64,000 nt of DNA from Malus domestica (GCF_042453785.1 NC_091677.1:4559501-4623500), one strand, 5' to 3'. Counted from the stretch's first letter, positions 1 through 10,397 are shown. Notes: generated from the letters alone by a model not told the origin. Program-made: numbers and translations.

Positions 1-110
1 AAATAGAAAAATTTCCTTCGTGAAAGTTGTTCATCTGCTCAAGAACTATAAGATGTCCAAAATTCAGCTCCACTGGAATTAGCTTCGCACTATCTTGATG
101 AAGAGTGTGT

Positions 111-404
111 GAAGCTTTTATGTGTTTTGGTGTTGAAATTTGGTATTGTAGGTGAAGCTTTGGGGTTGAAGCTTGATAGGTGAAGCTTTATAGGTGAAGC
201 TTTGGTGTTGAAGCTTTATAGGTGAAGCTTTGTGTTTGAAGCTTTATAGGTGAAGCTTTGGGGTTGAAGCTTGATAGGTGAAGCTTGATAGGTGAAGCTT
301 TGTGTTTGAAGCTTTATAGGTGAAGCTTTGGTGTTGAAGCTTTATAGGTGAAGCTTTGTGTTGAAGCTTTATAGGTGAAGCTTTGGGGTTGAAGCTTTAT
401 AGGT
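111..404. repeat. Short tandem array built on GGTGAAGCTT / TTGAAGCTT
   Basis: About ten degenerate units of roughly 28 bp alternate 'ggtgaagcttt' with 'gttgaagcttta'. HindIII-like AAGCTT recurs every 13-15 bp. The array sits 3' of the integrase end of the minus-strand Tat element, so it is best read as part of that element's hypervariable 3' untranslated region. Seen directly; the assignment to the element is inference because the left LTR is outside the window. Confidence 0.85.
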
Positions 405-784
405 GAAGCTTTTGTTGGCACCATAAATTGATTGTGCTTCGCACTATCTTGATGAACATAGTGCGAAGCTTGGGAGATTGATACTTGTCCTCCATTGATG
501 AAGCTTTTGTTGGCACCATAAATTGATTGTGCTTCGCACTATCTTGATGAACATAGTGCGAAGCTTTGGAGATTGATACTTGTCTTCCATTGATGAAGCT
601 TTTGTTGGCACCATAAATTGATTGTGCTTCGCACTATCTTGATGAACATAGTGCGAAGCTTTGGAGATTAATACTTGTCCTCAATTGATGAAGCTTTTGT
701 TGGCACCATAAATTGATTGTGTTTCGCACTATCTTGATGAACATAGTACGAAGCTTTTGAGATTGATATTTGTCCTCCATTGAT
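405..784. repeat. Four tandem 95-bp units, each with a 12-bp-arm hairpin
   Basis: Units start at 405, 500, 595 and 690, with a truncated fifth start at 785, so the period is exactly 95 bp. Each begins 'gaagcttttgttggcacc'. Most contain the inverted repeat GCTTCGCACTAT / ATAGTGCGAAGC around a 10-nt loop; unit 4 has one change in each arm. A related single copy lies near 83-115. Part of the same 3' untranslated region as the neighbouring arrays. Confidence 0.9.
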
Positions 785-817
785 GAAGCTTTTGTTGAAT
801 TTCCCAATTTCCAATTT

Positions 818-820
<3 letters not shown>

Positions 821-859
<39 letters not shown>
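821..859. repeat. Poly(dT) tract
   Basis: An uninterrupted run of about 39 T on the + strand follows directly after the 95-bp array. It could be the poly(A) end of a small retroposed insertion read on the minus strand, or a slippage product. Nothing else identifies an insertion here. Confidence 0.8.
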
Positions 860-860
<1 letters not shown>

Positions 861-1299
861 GGAAAACTAGAAATTTGAAAATGTGGGAGAGACAACGTAT
901 ACAAATTTTGCTTCCATACTGTTAAGCGAGAGATTGTGATGCAAGCCACATCTTGTAGTAGTCGAAGGTTTGGATGAACCATATAAATTGAATTTGCTTC
1001 GAACAGTCTTGATCAAAAGCGTTTGAAGCGTTCTATGAGTTGTAGTGTTTGCATTGTTACAGAGGAGAAATGTCTGAAGCAGATGCAAGAGGGCTGAAGA
1101 GCTTGATCTTCGTATACCATGCATTGAAGCCATTGTTGGCTTGCAATAAGACTTTGTTGGTGACTATAGCTCTTGTTAGGCATAAGTGCTCCCCTAGTTG
1201 AGTTGTAAAGCTTGATGGTTTTTGATTATTTGTGAATGCTAGGAGTTCACATGTACAAGTTGTACCACTCGTCTTCTGGTTAATGGAATGAATGGTAGG

Positions 1300-1682
1300 T
1301 TGCTTTCATCACGTGGTTGGTGGTACGAATGTGAATTCCTTAATCACCTTTCATCACATTTCATCACCTGGTTGGTGACATGAAGGAGAGTACGCGTTGT
1401 ACATTTCATCACCTGGTTGGTGGCATGAAGGAAAGTACGCGTTGTACATTTCATCACCTAGTTGGTGGCATGAAGATGAGTTCCTTCTTCACCTGATTGG
1501 TGATAAGGGTGGCAAGTTTCCAAATAATATTAGAGTACGAGTTGTACATTTCATCACCTAGTTGGTGGTACGAAGGTGAGTTCCTTCATCACCTAGTTGG
1601 TGAGAATAAGGGCATTTCATCACCTAGTTGGTGGTACGAAGGTGAGTTCCTTCATCACCTAGTTGGTGAGAATAAGGGCAAG
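1300..1682. repeat. Degenerate tandem array with 'tttcatcacct(g/a)gttggtg'
   Basis: About eight copies of a 40-60 bp unit carry 'catcacctggttggtg', followed by 'gcatgaagg' or 'gtacgaagg' and then 'agtacgcgttgtaca' or 'gagttccttc'. The last two units (around 1550-1680) are nearly identical. It is a third array family in the region between integrase and the missing left LTR. Confidence 0.8.
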
Positions 1683-1791
1683 GTGTCGAGGCACATTGTG
1701 GCAAGTGTCGAGGCACATTGTGGCAAATGTCGAATGACACAAAGTGTGTTGAACCCTTTCGAAGCACAGTTGGCTTATGTATGGATATGTT

Positions 1792-1928
1792 GGAATGTAT
1801 GATGTTTATGCATGAATGTGTTGGAATGTATGATGTTTATGTATGAATGTATTGGAATGTATGATGTTTATGTATGAATGTGTTGGAATGTATGATGTTT
1901 ATGTATGAATGTGTTGGAATGTATGATG
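1792..1928. repeat. 31-bp tandem array
   Basis: The unit 'ggaatgtatgatgtttatg' plus 12 further bases starts at 1792, 1823, 1854, 1885 and 1916, an exact 31-bp period. It lies closest to the integrase stop and ends about 220 bp from it. Copies differ at only one or two positions, which suggests recent amplification. Confidence 0.9.
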
Positions 1929-2146
1929 TAGATCCTTTGTATAGTCTTGTTGACACATACTTAGATTTTGTTTTGTATTGGAAACATTTGCGTTGAAGCT
2001 TCAACACTTGAGTGTTTCATTGCTCAGAATGGAAAAGAGTTTATGGCCGAGTTGGCTAAATCACCTCTTTATTGAATTCATACCAAATGGTCTTTGTTAC
2101 ATAGGATGCGGAACGGCTGTAGCTTAACACTTGTACAATATGAGTC

Positions 2147-2992
2147 TTATTTGTAATAGTACTTCAAGTGGTCAGCATTCCATGGATGGCCAAGGGTCTT
2201 GCCGTCGGAGTTTCTGAGCTTGTAGGAGCCAGGGCGACTGATGCCGACGACCTCGAACGGTCCGTCCCAGTTAGGACTGAGTGTTCCTTCACTCGGGACT
2301 CTATCACAGAGTAATCTTTTCTTCAGTACCCAGTCTCCCACTTTGAAAGAGCGAGGTTTGACCCTTGAGTCGTAGTAGTTGGAGATGCGCTGCTTGTAGG
2401 CGACATTCCTCAGGTGAGCCTGATTTCTGTGTTCCTCGACTAGATCCAGGTTGAGGGTGAGTTGCTTGTCGTTCTCACTCTGTATGTAGTTCTGGATTCG
2501 GTATGTTGCTTGCTCAAGCTCAACTGGGACAACTGCTTCTGTACCAAAAGCAAGTGAGAATGGAGTTTCTCCTGTGGAAGTCCGATATGAAGTGCGGTAT
2601 GACCAAAGGACTTGGGGTACGAATTCTGGCCAACAACCTTTAGCTTTGTCCAAGCTAGTTTTCAGAGTGTGCTTGATTATTTTGTTAACGGCCTCGACTT
2701 GTCCGTTAGACTGGGGATGGGCTGGAGAGGCAAAACATAAGTTGATGTTGAACTTAGAGCAGAACATCTTGAACTTCTTGTTGTCGAACTGCCACCCATT
2801 GTCCGTGACTATCGCATTGGGAATGCCGAATCTGCAGAGGATGTTCTTCCATACGAAGTCTTCTATTTTTCCCTCAGTAATGGTTGCCAAGGGTTCTACT
2901 TCAGCCCACTTTGTGAAGTAGTCAACTGCAACGATTGCATAGCGGACCTTGCCTTTCCCTGCAGGCATTGGGCCGATCAAATCAAGTCCCCA
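2147..2992 (-). pseudogene. Integrase catalytic core and C-terminus
   Basis: This is the DDE integrase core of the Tat element. The first Asp lies in 'VDYFTKWAEVEPL', the second in 'IVTDNGWQFD' and the Glu in 'SNGQVEAVNK', giving a D-D-E spacing typical of retroelement integrases. TDNG is followed by W where R or T is common. The C-terminus ends 'HPWNADHLKYYYK', the usual end for this family. It is in frame with the upstream block but separated from it by a TAA at 2993-2995. That stop is one C-to-T change from CAA (Gln), which fits the expected 'FA(Q)WGLDLIGPM'. Family knowledge gives the function; the breaks are seen directly. Confidence 0.9.
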
Positions 2993-3868
2993 TTAGGCGA
3001 AGGGCCAAGGGCTGATCATAGGAGTGAGCGGCTCGGGAGGGGAGTGAGGGATAGTTGCGTAGCGTTGACACTTATCACATGAGCGAGATATTCTGATGGC
3101 ATCTTGGTGGAGTGTTGGCCAATAGTATCCTTGGCGAAAAGTCTTGTGAGCTAGGGATCGAGACCTAGCATGATCTCCGCAGACTCCTTCATGTATTTCC
3201 CGAAGGACAATTTCCGCCTCCGCAGGTGTAAGGCATCTTAGGTATGGCAGGGTGAAACCGCGCTTGTAGAGTTGGTCATTAATGATCAGGTAGCGGGCAG
3301 ACTTGTATCGAATCTGCTTAGCTTGGATTTTGTCAATTGGGAGGGTGCCATGAGCAAGGAATTTATAAATTGGGGTGATCCAACTATCTTCTTGTTGTAA
3401 ATTGTACACCTCCGCGACCATGGTGTTTGGTTCTGCCAACAATTCGACATGAATTTTTCTCCCAATCTTGTCTTCCACTGCCGAGGCGAGGCGAGCCAAA
3501 GCGTCTGCATGACTGTTTGCCGCTCGAGGAACTTGGGTGATCTGGTAGTGGAAGTGCTTGAGCAAAAGTCGCGTTTGCGCAAGATATGCTGCCATGGAGC
3601 TATCCTTAGCATCAAAGTTGTTTGTGACTTGGTTGACCACTAATTGGGACTCACTGAAGATATCAATTCGTTTAACCCCAAGGTGTTTGGCCAAACGCAA
3701 GCCTGCTAGAAGGGCTTCGTATTCGGCCTCGTTGTTCGATGCCTTGAATTTGAAACGAATAGCGTATTCCATCGCCACTTTGTCGGGGGTAGTGAGGACT
3801 AATCCTGCTCCGCAGCCCTGTTGGTTGGATGAGCCATCAACATACAGACTCCATGCTGGGGTCGTTGA
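2993..3868 (-). pseudogene. Archaeal-type RNase H (aRNH) and integrase zinc finger
   Basis: The segment opens with 'WSLYVDGSSNQQGCGAGLVL' (DG-S motif, metal-binding Asp) and continues through 'NNEAEYEALLAGLRLA' (catalytic Glu), 'DIFSESQLVVNQV' (the usual D is E here) and 'SHADALARLAS' (His, Asp). This is the extra RNase H that Tat elements carry after their Ty3 RNase H. The integrase HHCC finger follows: 'REIHEGVCGDHARS' then 'SCDKCQ'. The frame is the same as the RT block, with a TAA at 3869-3871 between them. The E for D in the 'FSDS' motif may weaken activity; that is inference. Confidence 0.85.
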
Positions 3869-6508
3869 TTATACTTTCTGAGCTTCCGATGGTAATGAAG
3901 CTACTGCTTCAGGTGTAGAAGCAATGTCAACAGGATATGTGAAGTCGGCGATGAAATCTGCTACTGCTTGACATTTTTCTGCTGGTTTTGGTTGGTAGGA
4001 GATGTCAAACTCACCCAATGCTATCGCCCATTTGATAATTCGTCCAGACGTGTCAGGACTCTGGAGTATCTGTCGAAGAGGGTGATTGGTAAGCACGATG
4101 ATGTCGTGTGCTTGGAAATAAGGGCGAAGTTTCCGAGCAGACATGACCAATGCTAGAGCTAATTTCTCAATGTTGGAGTATCGTGTCTCCGCATCTTGTA
4201 GGGCCTTGCTAGCGTAGTAGACGGGCCGTTCGACACCACTGTCCATTCGAATAAGAACAGAACTGATTGCTGAAGCCGAAACCGATAGATAGATGATAAG
4301 AGTGTCACCAACTTCTGGTTTAGAGAGCAGAAGGGCTTTACTCATGTACTCTTTGAGGTTCCTGAATGCCTTGGCACATTCCTCCGTCCATGTAATGTAC
4401 TTCTTATTTCCCTTGAGTGCTTTGAAGAAAGGACCACATCTGTCTGTGGCCTTAAAGATGAATCTGGTTAAGGCTGCCACCTTGCCAGTAAGGCTTTGGA
4501 TGTCTTTTGAAGTTATTGGCTCTTTCATGTCGAGGATTGCTTTGATCTTTTCAGGGTTAGCTTCAATGCCTCGTTGGCTAATCATGAAGCCTAAGAATTT
4601 TCCAGAGCCCACGCCGAAGGCACATTTGTTGGGGTTCAACCTCATTCGATACCTCTTTAGAATGGTGAAAGTTTCAGATAGGTTGGTGATGTGTTGGTCA
4701 GCATGTTTGCTTTTGACTAGCATATCATCAACGTAAACTTCCATGCTCTTCCCAATTTGTTCGGCGAACATTGAATTGACCAGTCTCTGATAAGTTGCTC
4801 CTGCATTCTTTAGGCCGAAAGGCATGACTTTATAGCAATATAGTCCCCTGTCAGTAGTGAAGGCCGTGTGTTCTTGGTCTGAGGGGTTCATGAGGATTTG
4901 GTTGTATCCTGAATAAGCGTCCATGAAGCTCAAGAGCTCACACCCTGCAGTAGAGTCTATAAGTCTATCAATGAGAGGAAGGGGGAAATTATCCTTCGGG
5001 CATCCTTTGTTTAGGTCGGTGTAGTCGACACACATTATCCACAAGACCTTTTGAAGCAGGAGACTTTCCTTGGTCGGATTTTTCTTAACAAGGACAACAT
5101 TTGCTACCCATGTTGGGTAATTGACTTCACGGACGAAGCTTATGTCCTTGAGTTTTTCAACTTCTGCTTTCATCGCCTCGTATCGTTCAACATCATAAGA
5201 TCTTCGCTTCTGTTTTACTGGTTTGGTCTTGGGATCAATACTCAAGTGGTGACAGATGATATCGGGAGAGATGCCCGGCATATCTTTATATGACCAAGCG
5301 AAGACCTCGGCGTTCTCTTGCAAAAAGGAGATCAGCGACAACCGAAGGGGTGGTGACAAAGTGGTGCCAATATTCACCATGCGGTCTGGATGGTCTTTGG
5401 AGATAGAGATCTTCTCTAACTCTTCAGCGGGTTGTGCTTGCTGGGTGAATGAGTTATCTCGAGGGTCGTCGGGTTGACTGTTGCCATCCTGAAGACCCGA
5501 GTTGGATTCATCTGGACTGGTCTTTACGACTTGGTTATGTATAAAGAGAGTCTCCTTGGGGACATGCAGGTGTTGTTGTTTGACTGAAGTGTTGTAACAT
5601 GATCGAGCACTAAGTTGATCTCCCCTGATGTACCCATTGCCGAAAGGGGTTGGAAACTTCATCAACAACATATGTGTGGATACCATGGCCTTGAGATCAT
5701 TGATGCCTGTGCGCCCAAAGATGACATTGTATGCCGTCGGGCAGTTGACCACTAGGAAGTTAGTGGTAATAGTAGCTGTGTAGGGGCATGTACCAATGGT
5801 GAAAGGTAAGTGTATACTCCCTAAAGGTTGCACGATATCGCCAGAGAAGCTTATCAGAGGAGAAATCGAGCGATCGAGCAAGTGTTCAGCTACATTAAGT
5901 GCCTTGAAAGCTTCAGCAAACATGATATTGACTAAAGCACCTGTGTCTATCAGGATTCGTTTCACATCAAAATTTGCTATGTGAGCTTCCACGATCAGCG
6001 GGTCATTGTGAGGGTAGATGATACCTCTTTCTTCCTCAGGGTAGAAACATATTGGATCCCAGTTAGGCTTTTGATACTTGCCTCCTCTGATGTCTTCCAC
6101 GTGAAACACTTGATGGCCAGGTCTCAAAGTTCGTTCACTGCTTTTCATGGCCCTATTGGAAGATTCAGACATGGGTGTGCCGCCGCTTATGGAATATATC
6201 ACATTCACCTGGCGTTGGTTACGGTTATCCCTTGGAGGGTGAATGAGGAACTGATCAATTTTTCCTTCACGTGCCAAAGCTTCAATATGGTCACGGAGGA
6301 TAATGCACTTCTCACTATCATGGCCATTATACTCGTGATAGCAGCAAAACATGCCCGTGTTCTTCGTGGACTTGTAATCTGGCTGTCTTGGCTTTGGCTT
6401 TGGTATCAGGTGAGCTATACTGGGGTAGATGGCAGCACATGTAGCATTCAAAGAGGTGTATGTCTCATACCTCGGGGTAGGGCCTGTCTTGACACGTGAT
6501 TGGCCCAC
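3869..6508 (-). pseudogene. Gag tail, protease, reverse transcriptase and Ty3 RNase H
   Basis: An open block of 879 codons. In order: a gag zinc-knuckle-like motif 'CCYHEYNGHDSEKC' (about residue 55), aspartic protease 'ILIDTGALVNIMF' (about 185), RT with 'LLSFMDAYSGYNQI', 'VMPFGLKNAGATYQR' and the active site 'YVDDMLVKS', then RNase H with 'YYASKALQDAETRY' and 'LTNHPLRQIL'. The first catalytic Asp expected near 'LIIYLSVSASAISS' is replaced (D to S-like context), as is common where the second RNase H has taken over; that last point is inference. The reading frame continues into the aRNH block after one stop codon. Confidence 0.92.
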
Positions 6509-8154
6509 TGCGTTGACTGCCTGGGGGCGGGCATTATTGTGACGATATCCTGAGTTATCGCGATAGTGCCCCTTATTATTTTTATTAAAATGAGATTGGT
6601 GAGGATGGAAGTCCTTCCTTTTGCCCTGAGATTGATATGTCTGCTGACTTGGCGAAGCATTAAATGAGGCAGGGGGTGTGCTGCTACCATTTGGAAGGTT
6701 GAGGTCTTTTCATTCGGTTGGATCTGGCCTCCACTCCCTACTTGCTGATAAGGGGTGACTGTAGGGGGTTTCCCTTGATATGTCCTTGCCTCGGCGGAGG
6801 CATGGTTGTAAGCTTGTGTCATCACCTCAGAGTAAGTCTTCCAAGTGTTGGCATTGATCATGTACTTGAAGAAACAGTCACGTAAGCCTGCAGTGAAAGC
6901 CTTGAGGGCGGTCTTGTCATCTGCCTCAGCGCAGCGAGAATACTCATGGCTGAAGCGGCCAGCGTACTTTCGTAATGACTCGTCCGGCTTCTGGTGAATA
7001 GTGTACAAGTCATCTGCGGAATGCAAGCGATCGGTCTAGAAGATGTGTTGAGAGACAAACAGCTTTCTCAACTCTTCAAATGAGTCTACTGTCTCAGGTG
7101 GAAGACGACAATACCAGTTTAAAGCTCCGCCAGAGAGGGTGGAGGGGAAGAGAAGGCACCGTTCTTCGTCGGTGTGTCCCCGGTATACCATGGTGGACTC
7201 AAAGAGGTTAAGGTGTTCAATCGGGTCTTCCCTTCCAGTATAGAGCTGTAAGTCAAGCTTCTGCTTTGTCTTCGCTTGGAGGGAAGTGTTGAGGATCCTT
7301 CTTGTGAGAGGGCCAGGCCTGGGTTGGTTCCAGTCAGGTATCTCGGCTTGACGTTCAGCCTTCAGCTTGTTTACTTCCTCAATGAGCTGCAGGACAAGGG
7401 GGTCCTGAGCGGAGTCGTGCACCACTGAAGTTTTCTTCTTTAAGTCCCCATCGCCTCTTGGAAGTAGGAAAGTTTGATCAAGATAGCGTGATCTTTCTCT
7501 GGACTCGCCACACTGACTTCTAGAGTGAGTATGTCGGAATGTTTCCGAGTCCCCAGTACCTTCATATTCTTCTGGGACTTGTTGCCCCTTCTCTAGATTG
7601 GCGGCTGGCCTGGGTCGTGGAAGAGGACCGAGTCTTTCAGAAACCCTTGGGTCATTGATCTTCGAGCTTATGTGGATGGGATTCTCTCGACGTTGCTTTA
7701 GGAAGTCTCGACAATCGCGATAGACAGCTTTTGATCCTTCCACACCCTCTGTGAGGAGGTGTTTTCCTCTACTTCTCCTGCTTCGGGTTGAAGCAGCTGG
7801 GTTGAGAGAAGTCTCATGTTGATTATCACATTGATGTGTAGCTCGATCCCTATCAAGGATGTCCGTGTCGGATATCGGCGACCCTCCGTGTTGGGGGGCA
7901 TTCAGTTGATTGTTGACCTCGACAGGGGCGACGAGCTTTTGTGTTTGAGCCTGCCTAGCCTCGTGAAGCATCTCGAAAAGTTTTTCATATTGTTCCTGGA
8001 GGACTTCATTCTTCATCGCTATCTTGTTGTTCTGAACCTCTAGCTCATCGACTTTAGCTTGAAGAGTAACTCTATTTCCTTCCTGCTTTCGTTGCTTCAT
8101 ACTAGGTCCAGCAGGGGTGTCATTCTGTGTGCTGTGGCTTCTTTCGCTCCCCAT
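6509..8154 (-). pseudogene. Gag polyprotein (broken)
   Basis: The likely start ATG is at 8152-8154, about 90 bp inside the primer binding site. The N-terminal part (about residues 20-75) is a predicted coiled coil rich in E, K, Q and L ('LQAKVDELEVQNNKIAMKN'). The retrotransposon gag region follows: 'YTGREDPIEHLNLFESTMV' through 'LNWYCRLPPETVDSFEELRK', then after the stop 'SLRKYAGRFSHEYSRCAE'. A TAG at 7036-7038 interrupts it. A frameshift around 6690-6710 moves the Gag tail into the frame of the protease-RT block. The open reading upstream of 8154 lies in the LTR and is not coding. Confidence 0.85.
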
Positions 8155-8241
8155 ATCGGAGAGAGATGCTTGGCCAAAAGAGAGTGTACGAGTGGTGGAA
8201 ACCAGCTTGACAAAGTTGAAGAGAGTGGGAATAAGTGTCGT

Positions 8242-8259
8242 TTCCCACAGACGGCGCCA
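8242..8259 (-). other. Primer binding site of the Tat element
   Basis: On the minus strand TGGCGCCGTCTGTGGGAA begins 2 bases after the LTR end (…CATCAACA). A TGGCGCC start is complementary to a tRNA 3' end of the GGCGCCA type. I cannot assign the tRNA from the sequence alone. Confidence 0.75.
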
Positions 8260-8553
8260 AATGTTGATGCACAAAATCAGCGATGACTTTGGTACAACAG
8301 AAAGTGTCAGGTTTTGTGACCTTCGCTTGGTTGCTTCGGTCACTAGTGAGGATAAGTACGTAAATGAATAGAGACAGAGAAGCAAACACAGGATGTACGT
8401 GGTTCACCCAGATTGGCTACGTCCACGGAGTAGAGGAGTTCTCATTAATTGTGAAGGGTTTACACAAATACATAGGTTCAAGCTCTGGTTTAGTGAGTTC
8501 TAGTGAATAGTTTAGTACAAAATGACATTAGAGATTATTGTGGGAGAATGATC

Positions 8554-8565
8554 CCTATTTATAGA
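8554..8565 (-). promoter_or_regulatory. TATA box of the LTR promoter
   Basis: TCTATAAATAGG on the minus strand lies about 35 bp downstream (element sense) of the triplicated G-box module and upstream of the R/U5 part. Position and sequence fit an RNA polymerase II core promoter. Confidence 0.65.
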
Positions 8566-8593
8566 AGAGAGTTTCTAGTTTTGTTCTAATATT

Positions 8594-8694
8594 GACACAT
8601 GTCGTGTTGTGATTGGCTTCTGATGTTGACACGTGTCGTGCTGTGATTGGCTTCTGATGTCGACACGTGTCGCGTTGTGATTGGCCTTCTGGTT
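8594..8694 (-). promoter_or_regulatory. U3 module: three 34-bp repeats with ACGTG palindrome and CCAAT
   Basis: GACACATGTC (8594-8603), GACACGTGTC (8628-8637) and GACACGTGTC (8662-8671) are 34 bp apart. Each is followed by 'gtgattgg', which reads CCAAT in element sense. The palindrome contains the G-box core CACGTG in copies 2 and 3. The arrangement upstream of the TATA box suggests a duplicated enhancer; binding by bZIP/bHLH and NF-Y factors is inference. Confidence 0.7.
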
Positions 8695-8819
8695 GAAGGG
8701 AAACTCTTCTGGGTCCTTGACGGTATAACGTTGACCGGTGCTCAGTAGTTTCGGGATTAGTCAAGTATGGTACAAACAACTTCAAAACCACCTTTTAAGC
8801 TCTTAAGCTGGCGTGTCCG

Positions 8820-9010
8820 GATCTCTAACTCTCTCTCTCTCTCTCTCATTACACTGATCGGTTAAAACCGCCTCTAACACACTTATCAACGGAAGTCGCT
8901 ATATATCCATTAACACTCGGCTTTTGTCTGCAGGGGTAAAATAGGAAATTGAAAATATATTGGGATTGGGTAGGAAGAGAGATTTAATTGGTACAAATAG
9001 AACCTGTAAC
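8820..9010. repeat. Second copy of the upstream region of the tail-anchored protein gene
   Basis: The stretch from the CT microsatellite (8826-8846) through 'ttaaaaccgcctctaa', 'cttatcaacggaagtcg' and 'attgggtaggaagagag' matches 13345-13555, the region upstream of the minus-strand gene at 12692-13102. The matching gene body is not found to the left, where the Tat LTR begins instead. Confidence 0.75.
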
Positions 9011-9119
9011 TCCATCAGGCACCTCATGCCACAAAAAATAAAAGTAATGGTTGTGAATTTGTGACATAGGCAAGTTTGTGCTATCCTTATACCTTTATGC
9101 CCCCTCACTTCATGCAATA

Positions 9120-10397
9120 AAAAATGTTAAACTAAGAATTAAATAATTTAAAAATAAATTATAAAAACACAGTGGGCCCCAAAAGAAATTATAAAAACAC
9201 AGTGGGCCCCACTCCATAGGCAAGTACATCCTTTCTAGCTTTTTTTTTTTTAATCAAACGATATTTTAGAGAAGGTGAACTTAGTTTCATAATGGACTAG
9301 CAATAATATGGTTTAAACTCGTCTTTGGTGATAATTGGACCTAAGACCTCTCACTTACAAGTGAAAAAGAATATCACTAAATCGTAGTATTAAGTGAGAT
9401 GCATGCACGGTAATGATCAAAAAAAAAAAAAGGAAAAAAAAGATGCCCGGTAATTTTATTATTCTTGTCACTTGCCATGTATAAACGCTTCTTACCTGAA
9501 TATAATTTTGTGGAGAAAGGGGTTTGGCATGTACAACAATACGAATATGATGATTGAAGCAGCCGGAAACCTTTCTGTGACAGTGAGCAGTATTACCCCT
9601 TCATCTTCGTCTTCATCTAATCATGCGTAAGTACATTCTATCCAGCTTCTTAAATGCCCAGTAATTTTTTTTTCCTTTTTTTTTTTCTTTTTTTGCCTTG
9701 CTATGTATAAACGCTGCTTACCTGAATATATTTTTGTGCAATTCGCAGTTACGATGCGGCTTCTTACCTTAATATATTTTGGTGGTCTTTTTGACCATTT
9801 GGTGGTTATTTGGCTGCAAGTGGTTATTTGACTGAGTAATTTGATTGCAAGAAAGAGATGGTTATTAAGGCGCTTTCATGCAAGAAAGAGATGGTTATTT
9901 GACTGAGTAATTTGACCTTCATGCAAGAATGAAAGAAAGAGACTTTCATGCAAGAATGAAAGAAAGGAGAGATGTTTCAGTATAACCGAAACACGGAGTG
10001 TTACATTATATGTCATTATGCAAATAGTAAAGTATATGTGTTAAAAAGTTAATAGCTTAAAAAATAAAATTTTCTACCACTTCAAGAAAGAGATGGTTAT
10101 TAAGGGGCTTTCATGCAAGAAAGAGATGGTAATTTGACTGAGTAATTTGACTTTCATGCAAGAATGCAAGAAAGAGACTTTCATGCAAGAATGAAAGAAA
10201 GGATAAATGTTTCAGTATAGCCGAAACACGGAGTGTTACATCACATGTTATTATGTAAGTAGTAAGATATGTGTGTTAAAAAATTAATAGCTTAAAAAAT
10301 AAAATTTTCTATTACTTATATAAAAGCTCGTGATGTATCAGAAAAAATTTCTTGCAAGAAAGGGATTGATAATTTGATTGCAGGAATGCAAGAAGGG
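9120..10397. repeat. Gene-free stretch with local duplications
   Basis: No host gene is visible. 9153-9208 has two tandem copies of a 29-bp unit containing 'cacagtgggcccc', which recurs near 10670. 9530-9640 is a degraded duplicate of 10795-10905 (see the exon at 10807). About 9850-10080 and 10084-10320 are tandem copies of roughly 230 bp carrying 'agaaagagatggttatt', 'ttcatgcaagaatgaaag' and 'ccgaaacacggagtgtta'. The last motif is typical of short non-autonomous repeats in plants. Confidence 0.7.

Larger units (their letters stand above)
2147..8778 (-). mobile_element. Ty3/gypsy LTR retrotransposon, Tat type (dual RNase H), decayed
   Basis: Read on the minus strand the order is 5' LTR (8262-8778), primer binding site, gag, protease, RT, RNase H, archaeal-type RNase H, integrase, then a repeat-rich 3' region (1-2146). 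A second RNase H between the Ty3 RNase H and integrase is the published hallmark of the Tat lineage, as are long 3' regions that seed satellite repeats. The coding frame is broken by in-frame stops at 7036-7038, 3869-3871 and 2993-2995 and by a frameshift near 6.7 kb, so this copy cannot make its own proteins. The left LTR and the target-site duplication are outside the window. Confidence 0.9.
8262..8778 (-). mobile_element. 5' LTR of the Tat element
   Basis: It runs from TGTTGATGC to GGTACAAACA, TG...CA on the + strand and so also TG...CA in element sense; length 517 bp. The inner end abuts the primer binding site. The outer end is supported by a diverged relative of the same LTR at about 48103-48549, where similarity stops at the matching 'tacaaac(c)a'. 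The partner LTR is not in the window, so the outer boundary is not confirmed by a target-site duplication. Confidence 0.8.

Noticed and set aside
405-784. Regularly spaced repeats that might be read as a CRISPR array or a microRNA cluster
   Set aside because: There are no unique spacers, the whole 95-bp unit repeats, and the setting is a plant retrotransposon. The arms are only 12 bp, too short for a plant microRNA precursor.
2574-2921. Plus-strand frames opposite pol and LINE genes (also around 3968, 4293, 5981, 52263)
   Set aside because: They are shadows of conserved RT, integrase or LINE coding on the minus strand.
8120-8407. Minus-strand open frame MNHVHPVFASLSLFIYVLI...
   Set aside because: It lies in the LTR and primer-site region, upstream of gag. 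The match at 48198 is explained by shared LTR sequence.
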